In this document: piece after piece, positions 53,701 through 63,901 of the stretch
How positions within the stretch are numbered: the first letter of the stretch is position 1
How the letters are laid out: the number at the start of each line of letters is the position of its first letter
Assembly: GCF_020085105.1 (NCBI RefSeq)
Contig: NC_058063.1
Coordinates: 9,746,651 to 9,810,650 of the forward strand
Reading direction: 5' to 3'
DNA: 64,000 nt
Source: Siniperca chuatsi
Taxonomy: Eukaryota; Chordata; Actinopteri; Centrarchiformes; Sinipercidae
Notes under the pieces: generated by a model
The model's database searches: none
The model's input: only the letters and a program-made list of their open reading frames with translations
What the model was told of the DNA's origin: nothing
Program-made: the position numbers and the translations under genes

Positions 53701-56700
53701 GTGCCAATTAACATGTATCAACTTGTTGTCGTACACTGAATCCAAGGCGTCCCCGTCTCTGAGTGTATTCATCTTTCCATTTCGGTGATTAAAATGTAAA
53801 TCATAGCTTGCTAGTGGAATGGAAGTCTACATGGCCAGTCGTATATGTACAAGAGAGGGTTATGCATATTCCTCCCTGCCTCTCCATGTAGAGCCATTTG
53901 TCATTTGGTCTTCCTGGGGGCATCTAACATGCACTGATGATGGTAGACTGAAATATTTACTGCTTGTTTGGTGATGTTAAGATTGATAGACTGGATTGTA
54001 TTTGCAAAAGTCTAGAACCACCAACTTTTTTGTTTGTGTTTGGGTCTAGATCGCTAGCAAGCATCTAGAAATTCACGTAAAAATTAGTTTACTATGTGTT
54101 AGTAAATATTTTGTTTCTTAATAGTGGAATTAAAATGGTCAAACTGGCAAATTCTATGTAAGTAAATATGAATGCAGCAGAAATGCAAGGATGTTACACC
54201 AGATTTGACTGATGAGTCTTTTACCAAATTACTGACTGGAAATGAATGCGCTGAAACAACAACTACAGTGTGACATGACACGAGGATTGAATTCATTACC
54301 ACAGAGAACAAAAGCAACACTTTGGGTTTCAGTTTGATTTGAATATATTATTTAGAAATTTCCATGTAGCACGGTGGAAGTTTTCACACACTCCAGTGAA
54401 CATATAACAATGATATCAGTCTTGAGGACATTTTAAAATGCTCTCATCACACGCCTCATTCGTTTAGTGCGTTAAATAAATTCATTGATATATTACCGTA
54501 AGGGCCCAATAAAGGCCGGCCCCATTCAGAGATGAGTGACTGTGTTCTATGCACATTTACTGATATCATTAATGCAAAGGAGCATTTTGTTGGTGAGCTC
54601 TAGCTTGGAGAGAGACGAACATGTGCATCCATCAAAGATGGAGGCTGTGCTGCTTGTCCTTGTGTGATCTTAGGCTTTTTAAGTGAAGCTCAGAGAGGCC
54701 GCTGGGGAGATGGCAGGACTCCATCCATACATTTTTCATAGACATTTCTCAAAATAAAGTCTTCCGAGCCGAAGGAAAGTCTGAGGTGGTTTTGTTAGTG
54801 TTGGGAACTGGTTACCTTTCACTTAGTTAGACTTTTAGAGTGGGGGTAGTTAGAGGTTTGTGTGTGTGCGTGTTTGTGTTTTTAGGGTTTTTCCTGGCTT
54901 AAACACTAACTCTTCACTCCTTTTATTGCTCCTACAGTATTTGATCTGTATTGTGGCTGACCAAACACATTTTAATTAGAGTATTTTCCTGCTGCATTAC
55001 CCCCAGTGACACCACAGTTGGCAGTGATACATTTAATGCAACACAAGGAGGTTTAATGTTTGCAAACATGGCCAGATTTTGGTTAAGACAGCATGGAATC
55101 CAAGGGAAAACCTTGGATAATGTTGGTGGATGTCTGAGAGTATGCGTGTGGGCATGCATGTGTCTCTCTTAAAGGAATAGTTCGACATTTTAGGAAATAC
55201 GCTTATTCTCTCTCTTGCCGAGAGTTAGATAAGAAGATCTATACAAGTTTCATATTTCTCCGTTAAATATGAAGCTAGAGCCAGGTGGTGGTTATCTTAG
55301 CTTAGCATAAAGACTGGGAGCAGGGGGAAACAGCTAGCTCTATCCAAAGGTAAGAAATTCCCCCTAACAGCACCCCAACAGCTAACTAATTAACTCCTTG
55401 TATCTTGTTTGTTTAACGATTTGTGTTGTCTTTATGCTAAGCTAAGCTTGTTGTGGTCTACCACAACTTAATTTTTTATACTTACTTATATACTTGTTTT
55501 TGTACGGATTAAAAAAGCAAAATATAACATTTTAATTAGTGAGCTTTAGAGGCGGTAGGTGGATTTTCTTATGTTTGGACAGAACCAGGCTGTTTCCCCC
55601 TGCTACCAGTCTTCGTGCTAAGCTAAGCGTTCCCTGGCCCCAACTCCATATTTAGCGTACAAACTTAAGAGTAGTATCAATCTTCTCATCTAACTCTCGG
55701 CAAGAATTTTAAGTTAAAATAATTTATTCAGTTTACTAGCATAACGTAATGGGCTATTGACTGTCATCTTGGAATAATACCTATCAATGATTTAATGTGA
55801 GCTGTCACACTAAATATCACCTGGATTTATCTTGTCTCTGTTTCTGTCTTCCTATCTCTTTCTTCTACTGTCCCCTCAGAATTTGCTGACTCTGGTGAGT
55901 TACTCCTCTAATTTCTGTACACCCCCTTTACCCTCCCCACAAAAATCTGTTTGTTCTCATTCCAACAGCCTGGAGAAAACTCTCTTGCCCGACGTTGTAC
56001 ATTTCCCAAGCGCCGCTGTGCTGTGTATGTCAATTCTGTACTGTCCATCCCTACAGACTCTCTCTTTCAAATATCTCATTCTCTTCTGTGGATGTATTCT
56101 CCCTGGAAACCCTCTGTGACCATTTCTGCATTGCTTTCCCCATTGTCCCTAATCCTCTCTCTCCTCTTATGAACTCCTTTTAGTTCTAGCTTTGTATTAT
56201 CGCTCTCTCTGAGACAGGCAGAAACCCAAAAGGAGTGATTTTGGCTTTCCCTGTCCCTTTTGTCCTGCAGCTTTTTTTTTTTTTTTTTTTTTGGGAAGTT
56301 TGTGAAGGTCTTTTACCCTGCAGACCTTTAGCTAAACAGTGGGGTAGGAAGAAGATGGAGTATCACATCCTAGGTTTCTCAACTTGATAACATTAGTGCT
56401 TAGTTCATGAATTTGTGTATTGGGCAGATGGAGAATGTTGTCAGCTGTTTTCTCAGTCTTCCTCACATACCCTTCGTCAGGATTCAAAGTCAATAAGAGC
56501 TTGACAGAGTAATTAATGGCAGTGGACTAAAATTTGTTTCCCCCCCACAGCCATTTACAATTAGCTGTTCCCACAAAACTATTATCGATTTGGGTATTCA
56601 CATGTTCCTTGAAAGATACAGTAGATGTTTATTCAGCATCCAAATTACATCTAAGAACAACAGCTTTCTTGTTCTTGTTATCGTGAATGTCTTCCAGTTT

Positions 56701-59700
56701 AATAATATACCTTTTTAATCCTGCGTGTTTTTCATCGGAGAGAACATTGTAATAGTCTGGTACAGTAAGTTCCAGGCACAAGTGCTTGCATCTCTGTTTC
56801 CATCAGTGTACAGCTACAAACAATATCACTTAGGAGTGGCATCAAATATTGAACTACAAAGAGAGATGAGGAGGGAGAAGGGCAGAGTGGCTTTCACTCT
56901 ACTGTCTGAGCCCTCAGTGGACGGCTGAAACAAGCCTCCAAAAACAGCACTTAGAATTCAGACTGCGTGCATGCCTTTGGCTCAAGCCCTTCAATAAGAT
57001 TTATCACCCCAAGATCTGAACTCTGGTGGTAAGTCTGTTCATATCCATAGCTGAAAGTTGACCTCAGTAAAGAAGATCGGTCACAGACCATAAAGTAGTG
57101 GTACATTTATTAAATGCATACATTTTTAACAATAATCTACCACAACTAACATCACTGCTCTGTGATGATGTAGTGCAGCACTATAAATATGGCGGCACAG
57201 ACCAGCGATCTCATCAGATGCCTCCCTGCAGATCATTATCTCACTGAGATAGACTGGAAATATCGCTCACAATGCCAGTGTCTTTGTTGATGTTAGGCCA
57301 TTTTTATTGAGCAGACGTCGTACAGTACCAAAGTCCTCCACAGGCTGAGCATAGAGGGGACAAGGTCATTTGGGTAAACCACAATACACTCATGTTGGCA
57401 GACACTATGCTTATTAAGCTTATTGCTTGGGTAAACTGTTGAGACAACAGAGGATGTGGCTCACTGTTTCATTGGAAGTTTTCTAGTGTGTGCATCATTT
57501 TGTGAGGACGTAATTCACACCCAAACAGGACGAAATGAATAAGCAAATGAGGAAACAATAAAGGAAAAGGAAACCTAAATTCGGAATTATCTACGCTATG
57601 ACTTTCCTTTATTTTTATAGGCATTTTGTGTGAGAGGTAAATCCATTCATCCACCAACATTTCCACTTTGCCCAATACTGCTCCAACCCACCCCCACCCC
57701 CCACCCCCAACACCACCCACCCCACCCCGCCCGCAGTACTGTCTGTGTGGTGACCCAGGACCCCATTGATCACATGGTTCAATAATGCACTCACTCTCAC
57801 TGACCTCCCACCCCTTCGGCAACGGAAATTTATTTTCCATTTATTCAGATATAATATATTGACATTCTGCTGTAGGTTTTTCTTTATTTGTGTCAATGTA
57901 ACGCTGTACATACAACATTTTTAGCAATAGACTGCATATAAAGCCGACATTAAGATGTCACAATGACAGGCATATGTTTGAAATGGTAGCATCGTCATGT
58001 GTATTGATGTAATAAATAATATACTGTATTTGCAATGTAATGAGACATTACTGACATCTTTTCATGTATTGTTAAAGCACAACTATTTATTTTTCATATG
58101 TGCTGTATATTAATATTTTAATTCAGAAAAATAGGTGGTCATTTTGTAACATATTGTTGAAGAAAAATCACAATATAGACTACTGACATGTCTTACAAAA
58201 TATTCTGTATATGGAAGTCCTTATTTTTTAAAGGAATAGTTCAACATTTTGGGAAATACACTCATTGGCTTTTTTGAGAGTTAGATGAGAAGATCAATAT
58301 CACTCATGTCTGTAAGCTAAATAGGAAGCTGCAGACAGTTAGCTTAGCTTACCACAGAAACGGCCAGCCTGTCTCTGTCCAGTGGTAACAAAATCCACCC
58401 ACTAGCATCTCTAAAGCTCACTAATTAGTATTTTTTGAGACCCTGTCAAGAAATAGTCACATAATTCCACAAAAAACCCCACAAATTGTTGTTTTTACAA
58501 TTCAGTTTGTACAAATTAAACAAACGGGGTGCTAGAGGTGCTGGTAGGCAGTTTGCCTTTTACCTTTGAACAGTGCCAAGCTAGTTGTTTCCCTCTGTTT
58601 CCAGTGTTTGTGCTAAGCTAAACTAACCATTTGCTGGTTCCAGCTTTTTATTAAGGGGACAGATATGAGAGGGGTATCTATCTTTTCATCTAACTCTTGA
58701 TAAGAAAGCAAATGTGTGTATTTCTCAAAACAATTTTTAATATATTTTAATGTACATAGGAACCACCGCTTATCTAGTACATATGGCCTTAAAACCGTGT
58801 CCCCCATGATTTTGTTTTGATAGATAATCGTACCTTCAGTATCTTTTGTAACTGTGACCAGCCAACCAGCACCTATCAATCCATCATCCCCTCCAACCAC
58901 AACACCACAACACCAACACGCACACATGTCACACCCCCTCCCGCGGCCTCTGAGCTCACCCTGCACCGGGTGGGTGAAAGAATCAATGTTAAAAGCCTTT
59001 TTGCTTCAGCACAGACTGTGAATTTCCGTGACACCCCAACCCCCAGCACACAGAGCAGGCATGCACACACACACACGCACACACTCTAGCACGCAGCTCA
59101 CCAGAGGTTTAGAGGTCACACCTCAAGGACAAGAGGGCCCCTGGTAAACAACAACAAGCCTCCCTCCCTCTCTGGTTGCAGAGGGCAAACAGACGACTGC
59201 GTGGGCAGTGATTGTGTCGTGGGTTAATTGCCCTCAGAGCAGCCTCAGTTAGAGGCAGACCCTGCACTTCAAACCCAAATCGCCTAATCATATGGGATTG
59301 AGGCACTTGTCTGGGAGTGCAGCAGATGAGCAAGACACTCTGCAGTGGGATGTGTTTTCATCTCATTAGACTGTGCTTTCAGGGCTGCCAAGTCTCGCGT
59401 TTGGCATGGGATTGGCACCATAATCTTCTCACATGTGAGTGGAGTGGTCGCCCACTGTTGGACAGAGTTGGATATTAGTGTGAGTGCATGTGGGTTTGTG
59501 GATGTGGGCATATACAGTACTGACAGTACTGTACACCTACTGCATGTACAAAACTAGAAATCTGTGCTTGTGAAGAGAGTTAATGGGTCAATTTACCCAA
59601 ATGACAAAAAACACGTTTAATTTACTTAACCTAACAAAAATACAGTTTTTCCAAGTTCAGCAAAGAAAATCCTCATGGCATTAGTTCTTATTGTTGAAAC

Positions 59701-60964
59701 GGGCAGAACAGCTCCAAGCCTCTTGTACTTCACTGCTATCACACCAGGTCATCAAGATGGATAATCTTGATGACCTGGTGTGATAGCAGTTTGAAACTGG
59801 TGAAAGCAGGTAGACAGGAAGGTGCCAAGAATGGTCTATTTCTGTGGTCGAAAGTAGTTCCAATGAAATTGATCACCTGGGCAAATAAAACAAAAGCTCT
59901 CTGCATAGCTAGATAGAGATGTTTTTTGTAATTTGTATGAACCAACCCTTTCAAGTGAGCACTGTATTTTGTATTTATGAAATATTACTTATTACTCAAC
60001 GTACAAATGAGAGAATGCTGTCATTTTGGCTTATTTTGCTGTATACATCAATACATTACAACAACCAGCAATATTTTTAATGTTATTTGTAGCAGCTTTA
60101 CTAGTATCTGGCCAAAAACTAGTGGTGGAGAAAATTGGAGAGAGCAATGTTAAAAAAAGAAAATCCTCATGACATTAGTTCTTATTGTTGAAACGGGCAG
60201 AACAGCTCCAAGCTGCGAGCTACTTTCAAAAGACAAAAGTGCAGTGTGGGAGGCAGAGCCTTGTGGTCCTGTGTCTTCTGTTCTGCTGCTTCATGCTCAG
60301 CTGTTGCTGCAGGTTTGAATTCCTGGCTAATTCATCATGCAGATGTGCTGACCGTCTATTTACTGTAGCAGCAAGAAACTGCTACAGTAAGGGAATCAAA
60401 TTAATTGTTCGGGTTTCATTGTGGATATAAAATGCAGAATCATCAAGCCTTTGAATAAGCTTGCGTGCAGAGGAGAGGAGGACTCATCTTTTTGTTGCAT
60501 GTTGACCCAGTAAATTCTCTTGTGACTTTCTATTGTGTTTTTTAGTATATCATTGTATGAACCTCTTATTATTTTTTTCTAGTATACTGACTGCCCCTTC
60601 CCCCTCCCTATTTCTCGCAAATCTTCTCTAATAGCCCTCTAACCTGTGTCATTGGCAGGCTCTTAATCAGACCGAGTTACTGTAATACTATAATGTATTT
60701 TATTTGTAATTCAACCCTTGCCGCTTTGTTTTGCACTTATGCAGTGATGACTCAGAGAGACTTCGTCTTTCTGTATGTCACTCCTGGCTGTCTGAGTGTC
60801 TGTACAATATGTGATGTAGAACCAGCAGACCTGTCTTGTTCTGTCATGTTCACTCTTTTCCTTTTCTCTGTGTGTTCGTTGCCTTACCCTTGTCTTTTGC
60901 TGTGATGTTGTAGAGCTTGGGACTTATGGGAAACTAAAATATTATCACTCAATGACTGAGGAAG
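33382..60964 (+). CDS. slc24a2: K+-dependent Na+/Ca2+ exchanger NCKX2, 5' part (gene continues past window)
   Basis: Plasma-membrane antiporter that exports Ca2+ with K+ in exchange for Na+; NCKX2 acts mainly in neurons and cones. Exons in the window: 33382-34284, 51456-51494 (or from 51453), 52438-52546, 55880-55894, 60914-60964. Together they give 372 codons plus one base, about 56% of the roughly 660 aa of mammalian NCKX2. Residues: cleavable signal/first hydrophobic segment about 38-56; GDYP-like segment ([14 protein letters not shown]) before the first span; membrane helix about 129-151; alpha-1 repeat [15 protein letters not shown] with Glu182, equivalent to the ion-binding Glu188 of human NCKX2; further spans 229-255 and about 258-276; then the start of the cytoplasmic loop ([30 protein letters not shown]). 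The loop remainder and alpha-2 half lie beyond 64000. SLC24A2 is favoured over A3/A4 by these loop motifs. Confidence 0.93.
35682..35710. repeat. (GT)n microsatellite
   Basis: About 14 GT units within the slc24a2 large intron. Confidence 0.9.
36131..36154. repeat. (GT)n microsatellite
   Basis: Twelve GT units within the slc24a2 large intron. Confidence 0.9.
37425..37985. repeat. Probable teleost interspersed repeat
   Basis: Phrases such as gctgtgggccataaaaccaa, aacaatgggctgaaagac, cacatagcctttaaatcc and aatagcagctttaac recall a common percomorph repeat. It produces short overlapping ORFs on both strands at 37700-37942 that are not genes. Boundaries are approximate. Confidence 0.45.
46775..46893 (-). 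repeat. Element with 'gaatgcaaaagtag' units, minus-oriented copy
   Basis: The reverse complement reads gaggtaacacaaaacatatt, gtgagggaatgcaaaagtag and aaaaattcttgccgtgacct, matching the right part of 47619-47805. The two lie about 0.8 kb apart in inverted orientation. Confidence 0.7.
47619..47805 (+). repeat. Minisatellite-bearing element (gagagaacgcaaaatttatt units)
   Basis: About six tandem, progressively diverging units of 22-26 bp (ttattgtgagagaacgcaaa and variants) run from 47619 to 47750. They are followed by a unique tail (tagtcatcaaaaaattctcg) shared with the inverted copy at 46775-46893. Confidence 0.75.
48079..48432 (-). other. Unidentified 117-codon ORF, probably not a gene
   Basis: An open frame on the minus strand starts [10 protein letters not shown] and includes [16 protein letters not shown] recognise no domain. 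It has no visible promoter, polyadenylation signal or flanking exons, and lies in an slc24a2 intron. It could be a decayed retroposed fragment or chance. Confidence 0.15.
49354..49376. repeat. (CA)n microsatellite
   Basis: Eleven CA units in the slc24a2 large intron. Confidence 0.9.
49668..50362. mobile_element. Foldback element F, copy 3 (interrupted)
   Basis: The left part (gttaaatataaagcttcagc, gttagcttaatttagcacaaa) and the right part (aggtaacaaaatccaactac, ccaaaatgtcaaactgttcctt) belong to family F. They are separated by a 341-bp hAT-like insertion plus one target-site copy. Removing these restores the family's order ggctctgtc-caaaggtaaca. Confidence 0.8.
49760..50100. mobile_element. 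hAT-like MITE nested in foldback element F copy 3
   Basis: 341 bp flanked by perfect 8-bp direct repeats gctctgtc (49752-49759 and 50101-50108), the target-site duplication length of hAT elements. Termini tatgcctgaatgat and attgttcagcccta are imperfect inverted repeats (10 of 14), of the tagggctg hAT type. No coding capacity. Confidence 0.85.
50630..50989. mobile_element. Foldback element F, copy 4
   Basis: Left end taaaggaataattcgaaatt, right end gtatttcccaaaatgtcaac, with internal gttagctaa / gttaaccagctgctggctgt and complementary halves. It lies about 460 bp upstream of slc24a2 exon 51456-51494. Confidence 0.8.
51456..51494 (+). CDS. slc24a2: slc24a2 small exon ([13 protein letters not shown]), tandem acceptor
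   Basis: Phase 0 at both ends with donor GTAGGT. The acceptor reads gatgagaag, so AG after gatg (exon from 51453) or after aga (from 51456) are both possible and differ by one Lys codon. It encodes the start of the large cytoplasmic loop. A long pyrimidine tract (cttctcttt...) precedes it. Confidence 0.75.
52438..52546 (+). CDS. slc24a2: slc24a2 loop exon ([19 protein letters not shown])
   Basis: 109 nt, phase 0 in and phase 1 out, acceptor ttcacag, donor GTAAGA. It encodes [18 protein letters not shown] and on to HTLDPLSE, a segment highly conserved in NCKX2 and close paralogues. Confidence 0.92.
55169..55712. mobile_element. Foldback element F, copy 5
   Basis: The most complete copy: ttaaaggaatagttcgacat at the left, aggaaatacgcttattc, gttagataagaagatctata, then complementary right half tgtttccccctgctaccagt, gctaagctaagc, ggtatcaatcttctcatc-like. 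It ends about 170 bp upstream of the slc24a2 microexon. Confidence 0.85.
55880..55894 (+). CDS. slc24a2: slc24a2 15-nt microexon (EFADS)
   Basis: AATTTGCTGACTCTG between acceptor tcccctcag and donor GTGAGT. It enters and leaves in phase 1, so skipping it would keep the frame (DPLSE-EFADS-ELGTYG versus DPLSE-ELGTYG). The encoded residues match the EFA(N/D) stretch of mammalian NCKX2. Confidence 0.85.
56272..56292. repeat. Poly(T) tract
   Basis: 21 consecutive T in the intron downstream of the microexon. Confidence 0.9.
57687..57735 (-). repeat. C-rich tract; G-quadruplex candidate on the minus strand
   Basis: The plus strand has at least seven runs of three to six C separated by one to five bases (cccacccccaccccccaccc...). 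The complement satisfies the G3+N1-7 pattern several times. Confidence 0.75.
58229..58735. mobile_element. Foldback element F, copy 6
   Basis: Left end taaaggaatagttcaacatt, then ttttgggaaatacactcatt. The right half has agaggtgctggtaggcag, gttgtttccctctgtttcca and tgtatttctcaaaac. It lies in the intron between the microexon and the 60914 exon. Confidence 0.8.
59578..59956. mobile_element. MITE with 26-bp perfect central hairpin
   Basis: Outer ends gggtcaatttacccaaatga and, complemented from the right, gggttggttcatacaaatta followed in both by caaaaaaca, are diverged terminal inverted repeats. Inside, 59732-59757 and 59765-59790 are exact reverse complements with the loop tggataa. No coding capacity. 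Confidence 0.7.
60156..60213 (+). repeat. 58-bp direct repeat of 59662-59719
   Basis: Identical to the earlier segment (aaagaaaatcctcat ... cagctccaagc) except one base (g to a), at an offset of 494 bp. It lies outside the right end of the MITE whose left half holds the first copy. Confidence 0.9.
60914..60964 (+). CDS. slc24a2: slc24a2 loop exon ([17 protein letters not shown])
   Basis: 51 nt, phase 1 to phase 1, acceptor gatgttgtag, donor GTAAGC. It is the last slc24a2 exon seen; the next expected segment (GRFRERAS-like) is not found before 64000. Confidence 0.9.
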
Positions 60965-62019
60965 GTAAGCCTGCAAGTTTTCACTTGATTCTTTGAGTCA
61001 GCTTCTGTCATCTCTCTTGGTTTTTCTCCATCTTAACCATGAAACAGCACCTCCAACCCCATTTTTTTTGTCTGCTGTGACACACAGTTTTGGCTTTTAA
61101 GTTTGACAACCTCTCTGAGATTTCACTGACATAAGTGCAAATCATGGTAGCCATGTCATTTTTTTTTAAATTTACTTTTTATTCTCATTTTTTTTTTTTT
61201 GGCTTATTTTTTTATTTCTTCCCTGAGAATATGTTCATACATATTGTGTGTTACTGTGTGTAGTGTTTCTATGGATTTTTATTCTATTAACAAGATATTT
61301 TAAAGTAATTCATATGTTGTTTGTGTTTGATTCTGTGAGAAAGCCACTGCTTCTTTGGATTCATCAAATTTGAAGACATTTATTATTATGCAGGCTGGTA
61401 AACCCACACACAAATGCACTGCATACCATCCCATGCCCCACACGCAGAAAACACAAGGCACAAGATTTTCTTTGTCTTTTTCTTTTTTCCTTTTGTCCTG
61501 TTACCCATCCGCAACGCTAAGAAATACATCATCCATGCTTTAGCACTCACTTGGAGGTTCCACTTGCACCAGCAGCGGGTGCACACACGTAAGATGTACA
61601 TTGCTGAATTTGGCAAACTGGAGTGACTCATCCACCCAGTGGTTGTGTAACAGGCAGAGCTGACAGGGAAAATGAGCGGCTGTGTAACGACGGCTAGGGA
61701 AGGGCTGGACTTGGTTATTCTTAAAGACTCTGCAATTGCTTCATCGTTATGCAAATTGGGTGGTTCTGACAATGTGTGCACCTTAAATGGACCTCCTAGG
61801 AAACATTTTGTCTACACTGCACAGACTGAAGACAGCCATTTAATCAAGAAGAACTTGATCTTTTTTAGTTGTTAATGTTAAAGCTTTTGTCTGATCCTAA
61901 GCAATGGGCTTTGTTTGTCTTTGTACTCACTTTGATTCACGCACCTTTTAAGGAACTGTGAGGTTTCTTTTTTGTTTGACTTAGAACTAAAGCATGATGA
62001 AATTTCAAACCGTACCCTA

Positions 62020-62671
62020 CAAAGGCAAAATGCAGTAACTACATATTTTGTTGCTGACTAATAGTTGCTGACTTTTTGAAATGCATAATTTCTGTGAATA
62101 AATATTTTAAAATTTGCAGCAGCTAGAAAGCTATATCAGGTGAAAGGTAGCTAGTGACATAGACACAGCTAGCCTTAGCTAAAAGCTAAAACTAAATATA
62201 CTTTTATATATATTTTTTTTCTTAGCTTTAAATGAAAAATATCCATTCTGTTGAACTGACGTCTTGGTAATTCAGTTTGTTATTCCACATAGCTAAATGA
62301 GGCAGTAGCTAAATGCAGAAATGATGGAGAAAATAAACCTGGCTAAACTCCTGCTAAAGCTAACTAGCTTAGCAGATCTCAGCAGCTGTTATCTCAGCTT
62401 TTGACTCTAGTGGAATTCATGCAATTGGGAAATTCTGTGCGATTTTCTACCTTTTTAAATCACCATAAATCATCATAAATACATTTATTATATTGATTTC
62501 AATATAAATATTGATAGTAGATGGACAGACACCTAGCAAAACAGAGATTAATTTAATTCCTGTGGACTGTAAACAATCAAACTGAAGTTTATTTTCTCAA
62601 ACAAACTGGTTAAAATAGACAAGAAAGCCGAGAAAATGTATTTTATTGGTAGATACTGCATTTTGCCTTTG
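62020..62671. mobile_element. Possible MITE with caaaggcaaaatgcagta termini
   Basis: caaaggcaaaatgcagtaac (62020-62039) reappears as the reverse complement gatactgcattttgcctttg ending at 62671, with about 22 of 23 matching bases including flanking positions. About 650 bp lie between, including gctaacta-rich sequence. No coding capacity and target duplications not found. Confidence 0.55.
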
Positions 62672-63169
62672 CATTCTGTGAGGATTATCCAAAAGCAGAG
62701 TGCAGTATCTGCATTTAGGTAGGGCCTATTATGTAGATTCTATGGCAATAATTTCTTTTGCTAAAGTAATCAGCCTAAAAAGGCATAAAAAAAGGCATTA
62801 CAACCTTCCTTTCTGTTATGCACTTTGCCAACCAGCCTGAAAATGTTAAACCCTTTTCTTCTCAACTTCCCCACTTCTGTAGTAATGCTCTCTGCCTATG
62901 TAGGTCTTCGTAGAAATATTTTCACAGCCGGTACTGAAATGACTTTCCAGAGTCGTTTTCTTCAACATTTAAGAATTTCCTCTGAATACCTGCAGCAGAA
63001 AGCCCAATCCTGCTACTTGTATTTATTCCCAAGCAGAGACAATAATCTCACACCCACATTTGTATAAATACACACTTGCTACCATACACAATCAACTGAC
63101 AATGGCCGCCTAAGGTGAGTGATGTCAAGCAGTGCAATGTGTGATGCCGTCATGTGAAAATGTGCAGTA

Positions 63170-63171
<2 letters not shown>

Positions 63172-63240
<69 letters not shown>
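63172..63240. repeat. (GT)n microsatellite, long
   Basis: About 34 uninterrupted GT units. Confidence 0.97.
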
Positions 63241-63241
<1 letters not shown>

Positions 63242-63901
63242 TTCATGTGCATGTGTGTGTGTTGAGGCGGGGAGGGGCTCTGTGTTGCCAAATAACAAAG
63301 AGACAAAGTGAGAGAAAGATGGTGCTTGTCAAAGACAGATGAGTGAGAAAAACCGGAGCGATGGAGAAATGTAGAGTGAGATAGAGGAGACGGAAGGAAG
63401 GCCGGCAGTGACTTCGGGTGGTTAATGATTTTGCCAGAAGGTCACAGACAGTGTTGACATGGTTGGGTGGAGTACGTATCGACGCGTCACTGTATCAAGC
63501 ACTGACAAATCAGCCATGCCCTCTTAAAACGAAAAAAAAAAAAATCTTTCACATTGATTGCAATGGGCTGATTGGGAGTCGGTAGGACACGCATGCAAAA
63601 TCTGACACGAACAGGAAGACAGTGAAAAGGAATATGGAAACATGATAGCACCAAGGTTAATGATGCACAAGAGGTTTTACACCAAAAGAACATGATAGAT
63701 GAGACAAAACTTCAAACGACACAGTCTGGTTTCAAATGAAAACACTCACAGAAGTTACTAATGCTGAATATGCCCAGCCTGCATAGCCATCAAATATTAA
63801 AATCTAATTTGTATGGGAACATAGAAACCTGCACTACATGATTTCTTTGCATTTGGAGTCATATTTCTTCTCGTCTGAGTACTGTATTGTATTGTTGTTT
63901 C

